Below, piece by piece: positions 35,090-44,344 of a DNA stretch of 64,000 bases (position 1 is its first letter; every line of letters starts with the position of its first letter). The DNA is taken from NCBI GenBank assembly GCA_937915865.1, contig CALGIG010000107.1:62001-126000 (forward strand), read 5' to 3'. Under the pieces are notes generated by a model. That model worked only from the letters and a program-made list of their open reading frames with translations, did no database searches and was not told the origin of the DNA. Origin of the DNA: an uncultured Prolixibacteraceae bacterium. GTDB taxonomy: Bacteria; Bacteroidota; Bacteroidia; Bacteroidales; Prolixibacteraceae. Made by a program: the position numbers and the translations under genes.

Positions 35090-37279
35090 CTATCGTATAA
35101 ACAGTAATTCTCTGTATTTTGGCAATGGCCATAATTCATTGTCAACGATAAGTTCCAGTTTATCAATGTGGTAACGGATGTCGTCAAGGTATGGTCTAAC
35201 CTGAGATTCGTAAGCAATAGCTTTTTCCTTAGCTGATTCAATTACGTTAGCAACTTTCCTTGCTTCAACCATATCGTTTACTTTTGCCTTAATAGCCGAA
35301 ACATGACCTCCAATTTCCTTGATTAGCTCCATACGACCTTCAGCAACAGTTTCTAAATATTCTGCACCAAATACTTCTTTTACATTCTTAATGTTTTCGA
35401 GTAATGAGGTCTGATATTTAATAGCAGTAGGAATGATATGGTTCATCGCTAAGTCGCCCAATACACGAGCTTCGATCTGGATCTTTTTAGTGAATTTTTC
35501 CAGCTCAACTTCAATACGGCTTTCAATTTCACGATGTGTAAAAACGCCGGCTTTTTCGTATAGTTCAACTACGCGCGGGTCTTCTAAAGCTTCCAGAGAA
35601 GTAGGAACGCTGGTGATATTTGTCAAACCGCGTTTTGCAGCTTCTTCTTTCCAGTCATCGCTGTAACCGTTCCCGTCGAAGCGGATTGCTTTTGATTCGA
35701 TGATGAGTTTTTTCAGTACCTGGAAGATAGCTTCGTCTTTCTTTACACCTGTGTCAATCAAAGCGTCAACTTCGATTTTGAATTTAACCAATTGATCGGC
35801 AACAGCAGTGTTCAATGCAGTCATTGCTGAAGCACAGTTTGCTGATGAACCTACGGCACGGAATTCGAAACGGTTACCGGTGAAAGCAAATGGCGATGTA
35901 CGGTTACGGTCGGTATTGTCGAGAATAATTTCAGGAATACGGCCAATATTCAGTTTCAGAGCTGTTTTTTCGTCTGGAGTCATTTTCCGATCAACTACAG
36001 CTTCTTCCATCAAGTCCAACATCTTAGTTACTTCAGCGCCAAGGAAAGCAGAGATGATTGCTGGTGGAGCTTCGTTTGCACCCAAACGGTGAGTATTTGG
36101 AGCTGTCAGAATGCTGGCACGTAACATATCCTGGTTTACATGAAGGGCTTTCAATGTATTGATAACGAAGGTAAGGAACTGTAAATTCGATTTTGGGTTT
36201 TTCCCCGGAGAATATAAATTAACACCAGTATCGGTTGAAAGCGACCAGTTGTTGTGTTTACCAGAACCGTTAATTCCGGCAAATGGTTTTTCGTGGAGAA
36301 GAATAGCAAAGTTGTGACGACGGGCTATTTTTTTCATCAAGTCCATGATCATCTGGTTGTGATCGTTTGCCAGGTTCACTTCTTCGAAAATAGGAGCAAT
36401 TTCAAATTGGTTTGGAGCTACCTCGTTGTGACGGGTTTTAATTGGAATACCTAATTTGTAAGCTTCATTTTCAACATCTTCCATGAAACGGAAAACACGT
36501 GTTGGGATTGAACTGAAATAGTGGTCTTCAAGCTGTTGGTCTTTTGCAGATGAATGTCCCATCAGTGTACGGCCAGTTAATACAAGGTCTGGACGAGCCA
36601 TGTACAGAGCTTCGTCAATAAGGAAATATTCCTGTTCCCAGCCCAGATTAGCGTTAACTTTAGTTACATTTTTGTCAAAATACTGGCAAACTTCAGTTGC
36701 AGCTTTGTCAACAGCAGCTAATGCTTTTAATAATGGAGCTTTGTAGTCGAGTGATTCACCTGTATAAGAAATGAATACTGTTGGGATACATAAGGTATTG
36801 TCAACAATAAATGCCGGAGATGCCGGATCCCATGCGGTATAACCACGAGCCTCGAAAGTTGCCCGGATACCGCCACTTGGGAAGGAAGAAGCATCTGGCT
36901 CCTGCTGAGCTAACATTGAACCGGTTAAAGATTCAACAACTGAACCTGCTTCACCATGTACAATAAACGCATCATGTTTTTCTGCTGTACCATCAGTTAA
37001 AGGATGGAACCAGTGTGTAAGGTGGGTAGCGCCATTTTCCAAAGCCCATGACTTCATGCCTTGTGCAACCTGATCAGCCATTTTGCGATCAATGGTTGTA
37101 CCATTATCAATAGCGTCAATAACCGCTTTGTAAGCTTCTTTTGAAAGGTATTTTTTCATTTTCGGACGATCGAAAACGTTCATACCATAAAAATCAGAAA
37201 CCAAATTTTCTTCACGTTTAACATCAATTGGTTTTCTGGTCAGAACTTCTTCAAGGGCTTTAAATCTAAATTGTGCCAT
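35090..37279 (-). CDS. glnN: Glutamine synthetase type III
   Basis: The 729-residue enzyme makes glutamine from glutamate, ammonia and ATP. Size and the N-terminal FYGMNVFDRPKMKKYLSKEAYK are those of GSIII, the type dominant in Bacteroidota and cyanobacteria. Active-site segments include NLGWEQEYFLID (about 209-220), RHNEVAPNQFEIAPIFEE (about 284-301), HEKPFAGINGSGKHNNWSL (about 329-347) and NRTSPFAFTGNRFEFR (about 459-474). It is monocistronic with a long upstream region and its own terminator. With gdhA (48368) it gives the cell both ammonia assimilation routes. Confidence 0.96.
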   Translation of the reverse strand: MAQFRFKALEEVLTRKPIDVKREENLVSDFYGMNVFDRPKMKKYLSKEAYKAVIDAIDNGTTIDRKMADQVAQGMKSWALENGATHLTHWFHPLTDGTAEKHDAFIVHGEAGSVVESLTGSMLAQQEPDASSFPSGGIRATFEARGYTAWDPASPAFIVDNTLCIPTVFISYTGESLDYKAPLLKALAAVDKAATEVCQYFDKNVTKVNANLGWEQEYFLIDEALYMARPDLVLTGRTLMGHSSAKDQQLEDHYFSSIPTRVFRFMEDVENEAYKLGIPIKTRHNEVAPNQFEIAPIFEEVNLANDHNQMIMDLMKKIARRHNFAILLHEKPFAGINGSGKHNNWSLSTDTGVNLYSPGKNPKSNLQFLTFVINTLKALHVNQDMLRASILTAPNTHRLGANEAPPAIISAFLGAEVTKMLDLMEEAVVDRKMTPDEKTALKLNIGRIPEIILDNTDRNRTSPFAFTGNRFEFRAVGSSANCASAMTALNTAVADQLVKFKIEVDALIDTGVKKDEAIFQVLKKLIIESKAIRFDGNGYSDDWKEEAAKRGLTNITSVPTSLEALEDPRVVELYEKAGVFTHREIESRIEVELEKFTKKIQIEARVLGDLAMNHIIPTAIKYQTSLLENIKNVKEVFGAEYLETVAEGRMELIKEIGGHVSAIKAKVNDMVEARKVANVIESAKEKAIAYESQVRPYLDDIRYHIDKLELIVDNELWPLPKYRELLFIR

Positions 37280-37740
37280 AACCTAAAAATTTTAAATTTA
37301 TTTTTTTGAGTGTATCAACAAATATCTCTTTTTAATACATAGCAAAAATATTCAAAAAATGAAATGAAGTACAGAAATTATAGGTATTTGATTGAAAATT
37401 TACAATTATTTCAGAAAAAATACTTAAAAATTGGCAGGTCGTGCTTTGAAAAATGAATATTTAAGGACAAATGTGAATAAATGTGAAATTTATGAAGTTT
37501 AAAAATCAATGTTTGAAGCTGTTTAATGATCGAAAAATGAATTTTTTACATTAATGTATGTTTTTTAAAAGGGTAAATTTAATTTTGGAATAATATAAAC
37601 ACTATTTAGATCGAAATTTTTAATTTCTTTGGATTAATTGTTGGTAAAATTACTAAGTGTAGTATTTTTTTGAATTTCTGAAAGAACTCAATTCGCATTA
37701 TAATTAATCTATACAAGTAATTTGAAATCTTTATCCGGAT
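37280..37740. other. Long AT-rich region upstream of glnN
   Basis: About 460 bases lie between the start of glnN and the leuS terminator. A minus-strand TATTTTTG box is at 37343-37350, about 64 bases before the glnN start, and other AT-rich tracts follow. No ORF of note, no tRNA and no strong hairpin is seen. Such length would suit nitrogen-responsive control of glnN, but no operator could be identified. Confidence 0.45.
37343..37350 (-). promoter_or_regulatory. Putative -7 box of glnN
   Basis: Minus-strand TATTTTTG matches TAnnTTTG and would give a leader of about 55 bases. In such AT-rich DNA a chance match is possible. Confidence 0.3.
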
Positions 37741-37744
37741 ATAA

Positions 37745-37790
37745 AAAAAGCGCAAAACTTCCGTCCCGCGCCTTTATTTTGCTTTTATCT
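37745..37790 (-). terminator. Probable leuS terminator
   Basis: Read leftward, AAAGGCGC pairs with GCGCTTT (one bulged G) and leads into a run of seven T. The stem is short, so confidence is moderate. Confidence 0.5.
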
Positions 37791-37797
37791 TCTTGCC

Positions 37798-40449
37798 TCA
37801 AAAAACCACATTCACAATTTTATTAGGAACCACAATGATTTTTTTCGGAGTTTTTCCTTCGAGCCATTTCTGCGACATCTCGTGTGCAAGAACTGCAGCC
37901 TCAACTTCGGCGGTTGGTGTACCAACGGCAATTGCGAGTTTGAAGCGAACTTTACCATTGAATGAAACCGGGTATTCGACCACATCTTCACTTAACATTG
38001 CAGGATCGACCAAAGGCCATGATTCGTATGCCAATGTATTGGTATTGCCATACATTTGCCACAATTCTTCGGCAAGGTGTGGCGCATAAGGAGCCAGCAA
38101 TTTTACAAAGGTTTCAGCAGTTTGTTTGCTTACTTTTCCTTTTTTTAATGCCAGGTTATTGAAAATCATCAGCGCAGAGATACCCGTATTGAATTTCATA
38201 TTTTCAATATCAAAAGCTACTTTGCTGATGGTTTGATGCAACAGTTTTAATGTTTCTTTATCATCGGCAACATCAACAATGTTCTCAGGGTTTCCGAAGA
38301 AGCGGGCAACACGGTTCAGAAAGTTGAATACGCCTTTTACTCCGTTTTCGGCCCACGGTTTGGTGTCTTCCAACGGGCCCATGAACATTTCGTACAAACG
38401 CAATGAGTCGGCGCCAAAGTTTTTTACCACATCATCGGGGTTCACCACATTTTTCAGCGATTTCGACATTTTAGCCACAATTTGGGTCAGCTCCTCGCCG
38501 GTTTCGGTGTGATAATATTGGCCATCTTTTTCATCAACCAAATCACTGGCCACTTTGGCTCCTGTTGCGGTTTGATATGCAAAAGCGAGGATCATACCCT
38601 GATTGAATAACTTCTGGAAAGGTTCTTCAGTAGAAACGATACCGAGATCGAACAACACTTTGTGCCAGAAGCGGCTATATAATAAATGCAATACCGCATG
38701 TTCGGCGCCACCCACATAAAGGTCAACCGGCATCCAGTAGTTTTCGAGTTTTTTGTCGAAAATCGATTCATTGTTACGCGGATCGATATAGCGCAGATAG
38801 TACCAGCACGAACCTGCCCATTGCGGCATGGTGTTGGTTTCTCGACGGCCTTTGCGTCCATTGGCATCGATTACATACAGCCAATCGGTAGCGTTTGCCA
38901 AAGGCGATTCGCCGCCTTCGCCCGGTTCGTATTTTTCCATCTCCGGAAGTTCAACCGGAAGGTTTTCTTCAACCAATGAGATCTCGCCATCTTCCCAGTG
39001 AATCACAGGGAACGGTTCGCCCCAGTAGCGCTGACGGCTGAACAACCAGTCGCGCAGTTTGAAGTTGGTGGTAGCTTTTCCAATCCCTTTTTCGCCCAGC
39101 CATTCCACCACTTTGGCGATGCCCTGTTTTTTATTGAGGCCATTCAAGTCGAGGCCAATAGCCAGATTGGCTGAGTTGATGTACGCGCCATCTTCGGTCC
39201 AGCAAGCTTCGCCAGCCAGCACTTTGGCACGCGTGTCGTCGTCGGCACTTTTCGGATCAAGAATGCAGATTACCGGAATATTGAATTTCTGGGCGAATTC
39301 GAAATCACGGGTGTCGTGTGCCGGAACTGCCATGATAGCGCCTGTTCCGTAGCCCATCAAAACGTAGTCGGCAACCCAGATGGGAATGGGCTGACCCGTA
39401 ATTGGATTGATGGCGTTACGACCAGTAAAAACTCCAGTTTTCTCCTTGGCCAATTCGGTGCGATCCAAATCCGATTTCATCGATGCAGCCTGAACGTAGG
39501 CATTCACGGCATTGATACTTTCAGGAGTAACAATGGCCGAAAGCATTGGGTGTTCCGGAGAAACCACCATGTAAGTTGCACCAAATAACGTGTCGGGACG
39601 GGTTGTGTATACACGAAGTTTTTCGTTTAAACCGTCAATTGCAAAATCGACTTCGGCACCGGTTGATTTGCCTATCCAGTTTTTCTGCATGTCTTTTACG
39701 CCTTCGGGCCAATCCAAACCTTCCAGCCCTTGAAGTAAACGTTCTGCATAATGCGGAATGCGGAGCAACCATTGTTTCAGGTTTTTACGGATTACCGTGT
39801 TTCCGCATTTTTCGTGCGAGCCATCAGTCAGCACTTCTTCGTTGGCACAAACTGTTTTACACGACTGACACCACCAAACCTGGGCGTTGTCGTAATAAGC
39901 CAGGCGTTTTTCGCTGATATACTTGTTAATGGCTGCTTGTCCCTGAGCCTGTATGTCAGCAGGAATTGGCAGTTCGCTTATTGGGCGGCCTTTACCTGCT
40001 TCGGCATCAAACCATGTATTGTATAATTTGGCGAAAATCCACTGTGTCCAACGGAAATATTTCGGGTCGGTGGTATTAATCTCGCGGCTCCAGTCGTAAC
40101 TCAAACCCAACGATTTGATTTGGCGGCGAAAATTGTCGCAGTTCTTATTTGTTGTAATTGCCGGATGAGTCCCTGTTTGGATGGCGTACTGTTCGGCTGG
40201 TAACCCAAAAGCGTCCCAACCCATTGGGTGCAACACGTTGAAGCCTTTCATGCGTTTGTACCGGCAAATAATGTCGGTGGCGGTATATCCTTCGGGGTGA
40301 CCAACGTGTAATCCGGCTCCTGAGGGATAAGGAAACATGTCGAGCACGTAATATTTTGGTTTCGAGTAGTCGTTTTCGGTTTTGAAGGTCTTGTTTTCCT
40401 CCCAGAATTGTTGCCATTTCGGCTCAATTTCCCAGAATTTATATTCCAT
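37798..40449 (-). CDS. leuS: Leucyl-tRNA synthetase
   Basis: I choose the ATG at 40449 (MEYKFWEIEPKWQQ, 883 residues). The upstream ATG at 40488 lies inside a TATCTTTG promoter box. The class I HIGH-type motif is PSGAGLHVGHPEGYTATD (about 42-59) and the KMSKS loop is VAKMSKSLKNVVNPDD. The editing domain (about 225-420) with TTRPDTLFGATY and AHDTRDFEFA is intact, so mischarged tRNA can be hydrolysed. The C-terminal domain ends GKTPKKIIVVPNKIVNVVF. Length suits bacterial LeuRS (860-920). Confidence 0.96.
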   Translation of the reverse strand: MEYKFWEIEPKWQQFWEENKTFKTENDYSKPKYYVLDMFPYPSGAGLHVGHPEGYTATDIICRYKRMKGFNVLHPMGWDAFGLPAEQYAIQTGTHPAITTNKNCDNFRRQIKSLGLSYDWSREINTTDPKYFRWTQWIFAKLYNTWFDAEAGKGRPISELPIPADIQAQGQAAINKYISEKRLAYYDNAQVWWCQSCKTVCANEEVLTDGSHEKCGNTVIRKNLKQWLLRIPHYAERLLQGLEGLDWPEGVKDMQKNWIGKSTGAEVDFAIDGLNEKLRVYTTRPDTLFGATYMVVSPEHPMLSAIVTPESINAVNAYVQAASMKSDLDRTELAKEKTGVFTGRNAINPITGQPIPIWVADYVLMGYGTGAIMAVPAHDTRDFEFAQKFNIPVICILDPKSADDDTRAKVLAGEACWTEDGAYINSANLAIGLDLNGLNKKQGIAKVVEWLGEKGIGKATTNFKLRDWLFSRQRYWGEPFPVIHWEDGEISLVEENLPVELPEMEKYEPGEGGESPLANATDWLYVIDANGRKGRRETNTMPQWAGSCWYYLRYIDPRNNESIFDKKLENYWMPVDLYVGGAEHAVLHLLYSRFWHKVLFDLGIVSTEEPFQKLFNQGMILAFAYQTATGAKVASDLVDEKDGQYYHTETGEELTQIVAKMSKSLKNVVNPDDVVKNFGADSLRLYEMFMGPLEDTKPWAENGVKGVFNFLNRVARFFGNPENIVDVADDKETLKLLHQTISKVAFDIENMKFNTGISALMIFNNLALKKGKVSKQTAETFVKLLAPYAPHLAEELWQMYGNTNTLAYESWPLVDPAMLSEDVVEYPVSFNGKVRFKLAIAVGTPTAEVEAAVLAHEMSQKWLEGKTPKKIIVVPNKIVNVVF

Positions 40450-40485
40450 TTTTAGCGATTGATAAAGGTTCTTGATAATGAGCCG

Positions 40486-40493
40486 CAAAGATA
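40486..40493 (-). promoter_or_regulatory. Putative -7 box of leuS
   Basis: Minus-strand TATCTTTG matches TAnnTTTG, 37 bases upstream of the ATG at 40449. It supports that start over the ATG at 40488. Confidence 0.45.
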
Positions 40494-40540
40494 GAAAGAA
40501 ACTTCCAAGTTAAAAGAAGATTTCGTTTTGTTCCTTTCAC

Positions 40541-40573
40541 AAAACAACAAACGCCCCTATCGAGGAGCGTTTA
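40541..40573 (-). terminator. Terminator of the GH20 gene
   Basis: Read leftward, AAACGCTCC pairs with GGGGCGTTT around a short loop and is followed by TGTTGTTTT. It lies about 22 bases after the GH20 stop. Confidence 0.7.
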
Positions 40574-40594
40574 TGGTTAATTAATATTCCGAAG

Positions 40595-42169
40595 TTATTT
40601 CTTTTCAGTCGCGTTCCAAAGCACTAATTTCGATGGATAATAATTAATGTCGTATGCTTTCATCCGGTCGGCGTGACTAGCTAAACGGACTTTGTAAGCA
40701 TCCCAGTTTCGCAAATTTGCTGGAGTCCAGCCGATTTCGGCATAGCCCAAAAGACGCGGAAAAATCAGGTATTCAGCCTCATGGATATTTGAAACAGTCT
40801 CGCTCCAAAGTGGTGCTTCAATGCCTATAATATTTTCTTTTTTGATTTCAGGAACCAAATTAGCCGGGTCCCAGTTATATCCTTTGTCGACTTCGATGTA
40901 TGCCGCCCAATGCAAACCGTATGTGCTTGTCGAATCGTATTGCATATCGAGATACGCGTTTGCTGCAGGCGACATCAAAACTTTGGCGCCTTGAGCTACA
41001 CCTTTCACTGCATTTTCGGCTTTTGCCCAATATTGAACCACAGTGTTAGGTTTTAACGTAGCCAAGGCAATTTCGTCCCAAGCCAATACTTTTTTGCCGT
41101 GAGCAATTACCATATCCTGAACGCGATTCATAAACGGTATATAATCTTCAAGCTTTGTAGCATGTGATTCGTCACCTCCAATGTGCAGATATTCACCTGG
41201 AGTCATCGCAGCAAGTTCGCGGATAACATCGTCGATAAATTTGTAGGTTGTCTCTTTTTTTGTGGCCAATGTACTGAATCCAACTTCCGTTCCGGTGTAT
41301 AATTCGGTTGCTTTTCCTTTCTCGTTCAGTTCGGGATATGAAGCCAATGCTGCATTGGTGTGCCCCGGCATGTCAATTTCAGGAATAATTGTAATGAACC
41401 GGTCTTGTGCATATTTTACAAGGTCGGCATATTGTTCCTGGGTGTAAAAACCACCTTCGCCACCGCCAACTTCGGTTTTTCCGCCGTGGGCGGTTAGGTT
41501 AGGCCATGATTTAATTTCAATGCGCCAGCCTTGGTCATCGGAGAGATGCAGATGCAATGTGTTAAATTTATAGTAAGCCAACTGGTCGATTAGCTTTTTT
41601 ACTTCATCGACACTAAAAAAATGACGGGCGACATCGAGCATCGACCCACGATAGCTATAAACCGGATAGTCGCGAATTGTTCCTGTTGGCAGTTTCCACG
41701 AGGCTTTTTGCGGCGACGGCAATTCGATTTTTGCAGGCAATATCTGGCGAATGGTTTGGATGCCATAAAATAAACCGGCCGGTTTATTAGCAGTAAGGCT
41801 TACCAGTTTATCTGTAATTTTAAGCTGATAACCTTCATCGCCCAATTCATTATCGGTAGTAAGCGCCAGGTAAATGTTTCCTGGGCCAGGTTCTGTCTCG
41901 GTAGTTTTTACCTCAATACCCAAGCCAGTTGATGGATTCAGCTTGTTGGCCAAAAATTGGCCTATATGCTTTAACTCAAACGATTGGCTTTGTATATAAA
42001 TATCAGTTTGGTCGGTAAGATCGAAGTCTCTTCCTTCAGGGACAACTGAAACTGGTTGTGGAATGATACTGTTTTTGGAGAGATCGGTTGGCTGACATGC
42101 CATTTGACTAAAGATTACGGTCAGGAATAAACCACCAATAGCAGTTTTTTTTAGATTTTGTAGATTCAT
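40595..42169 (-). CDS. GH20 beta-N-acetylhexosaminidase, lipoprotein
   Basis: The 524-residue protein has a lipoprotein signal with Cys25 (IFSQMAC). An N-terminal GH20b domain (about 35-165) precedes the GH20 TIM barrel (about 170-510). The catalytic Asp-Glu pair is D333-E334 in LHIGGDESHATK; the Glu protonates and the Asp stabilises the substrate N-acetyl group. RGSMLDVARHFF and LHLHLSDDQGWRIEI are typical of the family. It releases terminal GlcNAc or GalNAc from glycans at the cell surface or periplasm. It is followed by a terminator and lies 18 bases after the TIGR04076 gene stop on the same strand. Confidence 0.94.
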   Translation of the reverse strand: MNLQNLKKTAIGGLFLTVIFSQMACQPTDLSKNSIIPQPVSVVPEGRDFDLTDQTDIYIQSQSFELKHIGQFLANKLNPSTGLGIEVKTTETEPGPGNIYLALTTDNELGDEGYQLKITDKLVSLTANKPAGLFYGIQTIRQILPAKIELPSPQKASWKLPTGTIRDYPVYSYRGSMLDVARHFFSVDEVKKLIDQLAYYKFNTLHLHLSDDQGWRIEIKSWPNLTAHGGKTEVGGGEGGFYTQEQYADLVKYAQDRFITIIPEIDMPGHTNAALASYPELNEKGKATELYTGTEVGFSTLATKKETTYKFIDDVIRELAAMTPGEYLHIGGDESHATKLEDYIPFMNRVQDMVIAHGKKVLAWDEIALATLKPNTVVQYWAKAENAVKGVAQGAKVLMSPAANAYLDMQYDSTSTYGLHWAAYIEVDKGYNWDPANLVPEIKKENIIGIEAPLWSETVSNIHEAEYLIFPRLLGYAEIGWTPANLRNWDAYKVRLASHADRMKAYDINYYPSKLVLWNATEKK

Positions 42170-42187
42170 GGTTTAGTGCAAATTAAA

Positions 42188-42502
42188 TTATGAACTTATT
42201 TTTTCAATTTTAAAGACTACTGGCATCAGGCCATCAGAACAACAGGAAACTGCAACTCCTGGCTGCTTCATCCAGGGATATCTTCCATCGTACATGATGG
42301 TGTTAACATCTTTCAGAATATCGCTCCAGGCGTAAGAACAAAATCCTTCAGGTACTTTGTTGTCTTCTTCCACAATAAATTCTTCTCCTACTGTAAACAA
42401 ATGACAACCCAGGCAAATTTTTGTCAGGTTAAAATTACTGTATTCGTCAACCAGTTCCCGGTTAATCATCTTTTTCAAAACGGTAATCTTGCATCTAACC
42501 AT
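42188..42502 (-). CDS. TIGR04076 family protein
   Basis: The 104-residue protein begins VRCKITVLKK and contains CLGCHLFTVGEEFIV, VPEGFCSYAWSDIL and PGVAVSCCSDGLMPVVFKIEKI, the pattern of the TIGR04076 family. Conserved Cys residues suggest metal or cofactor binding, but no function is known. It has no signal peptide, so it is cytoplasmic. The 18-base gap to the GH20 gene suggests co-transcription. Confidence 0.8.
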   Translation of the reverse strand: MVRCKITVLKKMINRELVDEYSNFNLTKICLGCHLFTVGEEFIVEEDNKVPEGFCSYAWSDILKDVNTIMYDGRYPWMKQPGVAVSCCSDGLMPVVFKIEKISS

Positions 42503-42580
42503 AATCTGAGTATTTAGGTTTTGAATGATGAAAATTACCCAAAAAACATGGAATACCCTTCTGTTTTTGATTGACTTATG

Positions 42581-43468
42581 TCATTCAACCAGCTTCAAAA
42601 TCCTTGCTTTGATACCGATTTTGAAATTTACAAAAACGAGCAAAAAACATGATCCAACGATTATGAATGCTCCAATTATTTCAATTGTATTAAATTTTTC
42701 GCTGAAAATCAACCATCCTGAAATTAAGTTAAAAACCGGAACGAGCGATTGCAGCATCGATCCGGTAGCAACGTTTACATGTTTGTATCCTTCAGTCATA
42801 AAAAGCTGACCGATGGTAGCAACAACTCCGACCAATATGAGCAGAAAGATTTCTGTCAGGTTACCCTTAGCCTGGGTCGCACCAGAGGGAATGAGAAAAA
42901 GCCAGAACCCGACGATACATTGCGAAAAGAAAATAGCCATCGAATTATCACTGTCATGCAATTTTTTGACATAGACAACAGCTAATCCTGTTGTTACAGA
43001 TCCTGTAATTGCAATCAATTCCCAAATCCCGATTCCCGAAAGCGAACCGTTTCCACCGCCCACCGAAAGTAAAATTAATCCGGCAAACGACACAGCAATA
43101 ATTACGAATTTGATTGGTTCTACTTTTTCTTTCAGCATAATCATACTGAAAATAGTGGCAAAAATGGGGTAGGAGTATATATAAACTGAGCCTTTCCCAA
43201 CGCCAAGTTTTAAAATTGCCAGATAGAAGAGATAAACGGCAATTCCTCCAACAAAACCACGATAAAATAAACCTTTTCTGTCGTTAAATTTAAGTTTCAC
43301 AACTCCAAAAAGGGCTAGAATCCCAATAATTCCCACACCAATTGCAAATCTGAAAAAAGTAGTTTGATAGCTTGAAACATTTGGAATGGCTTTGACCAAA
43401 ATGGCCATCAACGCAAAAAACACAACGGATCCGAGTGTTAAAAGTACTCCTTTTGAATTTGCTGGCAT
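42581..43468 (-). CDS. EamA/DMT-family transporter
   Basis: The 295-residue protein has ten hydrophobic segments in two EamA repeats (about 6-138 and 152-288), as in drug/metabolite exporters of the RhaT/YdcZ type. Examples are VLLTLGSVVFFALMAILVK and FIIVGSCFLLVFVNFKIG. The motif FRFAIGVGIIGILALF in the first repeat and SLVPVFNLISGWLIFSEKF near the end are typical. Substrate unknown. Single gene on the minus strand. Confidence 0.88.
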   Translation of the reverse strand: MPANSKGVLLTLGSVVFFALMAILVKAIPNVSSYQTTFFRFAIGVGIIGILALFGVVKLKFNDRKGLFYRGFVGGIAVYLFYLAILKLGVGKGSVYIYSYPIFATIFSMIMLKEKVEPIKFVIIAVSFAGLILLSVGGGNGSLSGIGIWELIAITGSVTTGLAVVYVKKLHDSDNSMAIFFSQCIVGFWLFLIPSGATQAKGNLTEIFLLILVGVVATIGQLFMTEGYKHVNVATGSMLQSLVPVFNLISGWLIFSEKFNTIEIIGAFIIVGSCFLLVFVNFKIGIKARILKLVE

Positions 43469-43560
43469 AAAAAAAATTCCATTGTAAATTAATGCGAAAC
43501 TAGTTAATTAAAAGTGAAGAAATGCTAACAAAACTTACGAAAATACTCCGCGCTAAAAAC

Positions 43561-43592
43561 AAAAAAACCTCGCTTTTAACGAGGTTTTTTTA
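43561..43592 (-). terminator. Terminator of the cyclophilin gene
   Basis: AAAAAAACCTCG and CGAGGTTTTTTT form a 12-bp stem with a 7-base loop. Leftward transcripts end in a T-run right after the stop codon. Confidence 0.88.
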
Positions 43593-43593
43593 A

Positions 43594-44052
43594 CTATTCT
43601 TCAACGATTATGATCTTTTCGATTCGGTCGCCCTGGCGAATGGCATCAATTACTTCCAGACCTTCGTAAACCTTACCAAAACAGGTGTGCTTACGGTCGA
43701 GGTGTGAGGTTTGACGACGGCTATGGCAAATAAAAAACTGAGAACCGCCCGTATTACGACCTGCATGTGCCATCGACAGTACTCCGCGGTCATGGTATTG
43801 GTTATTGCCATCGGTTTCACAAGGAATTTTATAACCTGGTCCGCCAGTTCCAGGTATACCTGTAGCACCTTCACGCGAATTCGGGCATCCACCCTGGATC
43901 ACGAAATCGGGAATTACGCGGTGAAACGTCAATCCGTCGTAAAAACCATCTTTTGCCAATTTTTGGAAATTAGCCACGGTTCCTGGTGCATCGTTATCAT
44001 AGAATTCAACTTTCATTACACCTTTTGCGGTGTGAATCTCTGCTTTGCTCAT
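43594..44052 (-). CDS. Peptidyl-prolyl cis-trans isomerase, cyclophilin type
   Basis: I choose the ATG at 44052 (MSKAEIHTAKGVMKVEFY, 152 residues) over the one at 44076. A -7 box overlaps the longer start. The cyclophilin core is clear: LTFHRVIPDFVIQGG holds the catalytic Arg, followed by LSMAHAGRNTGGSQFFI. It lacks a signal peptide, so it is a cytoplasmic foldase. Its neighbours (EamA transporter, fucose genes) do not point to a special role. A strong terminator follows. Confidence 0.93.
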   Translation of the reverse strand: MSKAEIHTAKGVMKVEFYDNDAPGTVANFQKLAKDGFYDGLTFHRVIPDFVIQGGCPNSREGATGIPGTGGPGYKIPCETDGNNQYHDRGVLSMAHAGRNTGGSQFFICHSRRQTSHLDRKHTCFGKVYEGLEVIDAIRQGDRIEKIIIVEE

Positions 44053-44075
44053 TTGCTTAAGTATTAAATATTGCA

Positions 44076-44083
44076 CAAAAATA
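44076..44083 (-). promoter_or_regulatory. Putative -7 box of the cyclophilin gene
   Basis: Minus-strand TATTTTTG matches TAnnTTTG, 24 bases before the chosen ATG. Confidence 0.35.
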
Positions 44084-44089
44084 AAACTT

Positions 44090-44107
44090 TTGGCAGTAAA
44101 CTGCCAA
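44090..44107. promoter_or_regulatory. 18-base palindrome near the cyclophilin promoter
   Basis: TTGGCAGT-AA-ACTGCCAA is a perfect inverted repeat 7 bases upstream of the proposed cyclophilin -7 box. It could be an operator for this gene or for the divergent fucose module. Confidence 0.4.
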
Positions 44108-44267
44108 TTGCATGTTTTGTTTAAAACGTATCATTTTTTTTTCATTTCAAAATCTGTTTTAAAATAGGAAATTCAACGGAGTTTTAAATTGAAATTTTTT
44201 GTTTATTTGAACAGCATAGTACAGGACAGTTAAACCTCTGTTTTTTTCGATGAATGGCGCAAAAATG

Positions 44268-44287
44268 AAAATGTTTCATAACATTTT
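44268..44287. promoter_or_regulatory. Candidate operator 1 upstream of fucP
   Basis: AAAATGTT-TCAT-AACATTTT is a perfect 8+8 inverted repeat with a 4-base spacer, about 150 bases before the permease start. Role inferred only from symmetry and position. Confidence 0.35.
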
Positions 44288-44295
44288 TTGGCTTT

Positions 44296-44309
44296 TGCAA
44301 AGCTTTGCA
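44296..44309. promoter_or_regulatory. Candidate operator 2 upstream of fucP
   Basis: TGCAAAGCTTTGCA is a perfect 14-base palindrome. It resembles LacI-family sites in outline but has GC rather than CG at the centre. Confidence 0.4.
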
Positions 44310-44322
44310 TCATTTGGGAAAG

Positions 44323-44344
44323 TCAGTTGGATTTGGCCGACTGA
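44323..44344 (+). promoter_or_regulatory. Leader hairpin upstream of fucP
   Basis: TCAGTTGG pairs with CCGACTGA (8 bp, one G-U) around a 6-base loop, about 95 bases before the start codon. It may act as RNA structure or a protein site. Confidence 0.3.

Noticed and set aside
39059..40026. Several plus-strand ORFs of about 90-120 residues opposite leuS
   Set aside because: They lie entirely in the conserved leuS coding region, with no promoter, motif or consistent start.
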